7,313 nt of DNA. It comes from an uncultured Clostridia bacterium (GTDB lineage Bacteria > Bacillota > Clostridia > Christensenellales > Pumilibacteraceae). This document shows, piece after piece, positions 7,070 to 7,313 of this stretch. Position numbers and translations under genes: made by a program. The stretch is taken from positions 1 through 7,313 of the forward strand of contig CAKQJJ010000063.1 of assembly GCA_934247335.1 (NCBI GenBank). Reading direction: 5' to 3'. The notes under the pieces were generated by a model that had not been told where the DNA came from, did not search any database, and saw only the letters and a program-made list of their open reading frames with translations. Every line of letters begins with the position of its first letter. Position 1 is the first letter of the stretch.

Positions 7070-7141
7070 CGATTACAATCCCTCAGTCGCCTGACGGCGC
7101 CGGCTCCCTTTGCTCAAGGGCGCCTTTAAATTAGGTTTATT
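7070..7141 (-). repeat. Dispersed intergenic repeat, right copy (72 bp)
   Basis: Reverse complement of the element at 1-72 with four substitutions. In its own reading direction it opens AATAAACC, carries a hairpin with 9-nt arms and one mismatch (arms at 7101-7109 and 7115-7123), and ends GATTGTAATCG. Similarity fades beyond 7070 towards the terminator but picks up again in CCGATAC (7053-7059) and TTTTAATT (7042-7049). Together with the left copy it brackets the pho locus in inverted orientation. Confidence 0.88.
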
Positions 7142-7169
7142 TGTGCGGAAACAAAAGGTATTATTCAAT

Positions 7170-7198
7170 TTGTAGGGGAGGGGTTCCCCCCCTCCCGC
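7170..7198. repeat. TTGTAGGG hairpin unit 1
   Basis: TTGTAGGG (7170-7177) leads into an 8-bp GC-rich stem (7176-7183 with 7189-7196, loop of 5). A second unit with the same lead begins 35 bp further on. I recall similar TTGTAGGG-led hairpins scattered between genes of many Clostridia; that is from memory and was not searched. Confidence 0.65.
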
Positions 7199-7204
7199 AT
7201 TATA

Positions 7205-7230
7205 TTGTAGGGACAGACGTTCTCGGCTGT
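7205..7230. repeat. TTGTAGGG hairpin unit 2
   Basis: TTGTAGGG (7205-7212) is followed by ACAGACG, a TTCT loop and CGGCTGT, pairing 6 of 7 positions (7213-7219 with 7224-7230; mismatch 7217/7226). The lead is the same as unit 1 but the stem differs, so the pairing is kept while the sequence is not. Confidence 0.6.
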
Positions 7231-7239
7231 GTGGAGTAT

Positions 7240-7268
7240 CTTCTTTTTTCAGGCGAAGAAAAAAGAAG
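7240..7268. repeat. Perfect 11-bp inverted repeat, T-rich/A-rich arms
   Basis: CTTCTTTTTTC (7240-7250) and GAAAAAAGAAG (7258-7268) are exact reverse complements around a 7-nt loop. The arms are AT-rich with no T-tract after them, so a terminator is not a good reading on the + strand. It is part of the repeat cluster at the window's right end. Confidence 0.6.
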
Positions 7269-7279
7269 CAAAAAAGTCG

Positions 7280-7305
7280 TTGGGACACTTGCGGCTGTGT
7301 CCCAA
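7280..7305. repeat. Perfect 9-bp inverted repeat
   Basis: TTGGGACAC (7280-7288) and GTGTCCCAA (7297-7305) pair perfectly around an 8-nt loop. No T-tract follows on either strand. It lies at the edge of the window, and what it flanks cannot be seen. The 339 bases from the phoR stop to the window end hold only the terminator and these repeats; I see no gene there. Confidence 0.6.
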
Positions 7306-7313
7306 ACCCCGCA

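Noticed and set aside
7073..7288. Open frame of 71 codons on the minus strand
   Set aside because: It lies entirely within the terminal repeat cluster and the 72-bp element; its reading is that of repeats, with no ribosome site or domain. Such frames over this repeat type are probably mis-annotated as hypothetical proteins.

Overview
The window holds one complete, self-contained phosphate-starvation locus, all on the + strand: pstS, a fused pstC-pstA, pstB, phoU, a PhoB/PhoP-type response regulator gene and a PhoR-type sensor kinase gene. AT-rich intergenic DNA, AAAGGAG-type ribosome sites, a lipoprotein PstS, an 11-bp-period Pho box and short TTGTAGGG/hairpin repeats between genes suggest an uncultured member of the Bacillota, class Clostridia. 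The taxonomic call is inference; no marker gene is present.

Layout: 1-72 is one copy of a dispersed repeat; 73-251 is the leader with a Pho box (150-189) and a TATAAT -10 box (210-215). The genes follow at 252-1202 (pstS), 1218-3065 (pstCA), 3069-3851 (pstB), 3950-4603 (phoU), 4603-5271 (phoB/phoP) and 5268-6974 (phoR). A rho-independent terminator lies at 7004-7045. The same 72-bp repeat recurs in opposite orientation at 7070-7141, followed by a cluster of short hairpin repeats to the window end. The only sizeable gap inside the gene block (98 bp, pstB to phoU) carries a second promoter-like sequence.

How the genes work together: PstS captures phosphate outside the membrane, the fused PstC-PstA protein forms the channel and PstB drives uptake with ATP. 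PhoU links transporter state to the kinase PhoR, which phosphorylates the regulator. The regulator most likely binds the Pho box in front of pstS, closing an autoregulatory loop. phoU, phoB and phoR are joined by overlapping stop/start codons.

The most unusual points are that PstS appears circularly permuted (its SGTR-containing half comes before the GST/GSS half), that PstC and PstA are one polypeptide, that near-identical inverted repeats bracket the locus, and that an extended -10 box overlaps the phoU ribosome site, which would give an almost leaderless phoU transcript. I see no evidence of an unknown kind of system; the novelty is in the architecture of a known one.
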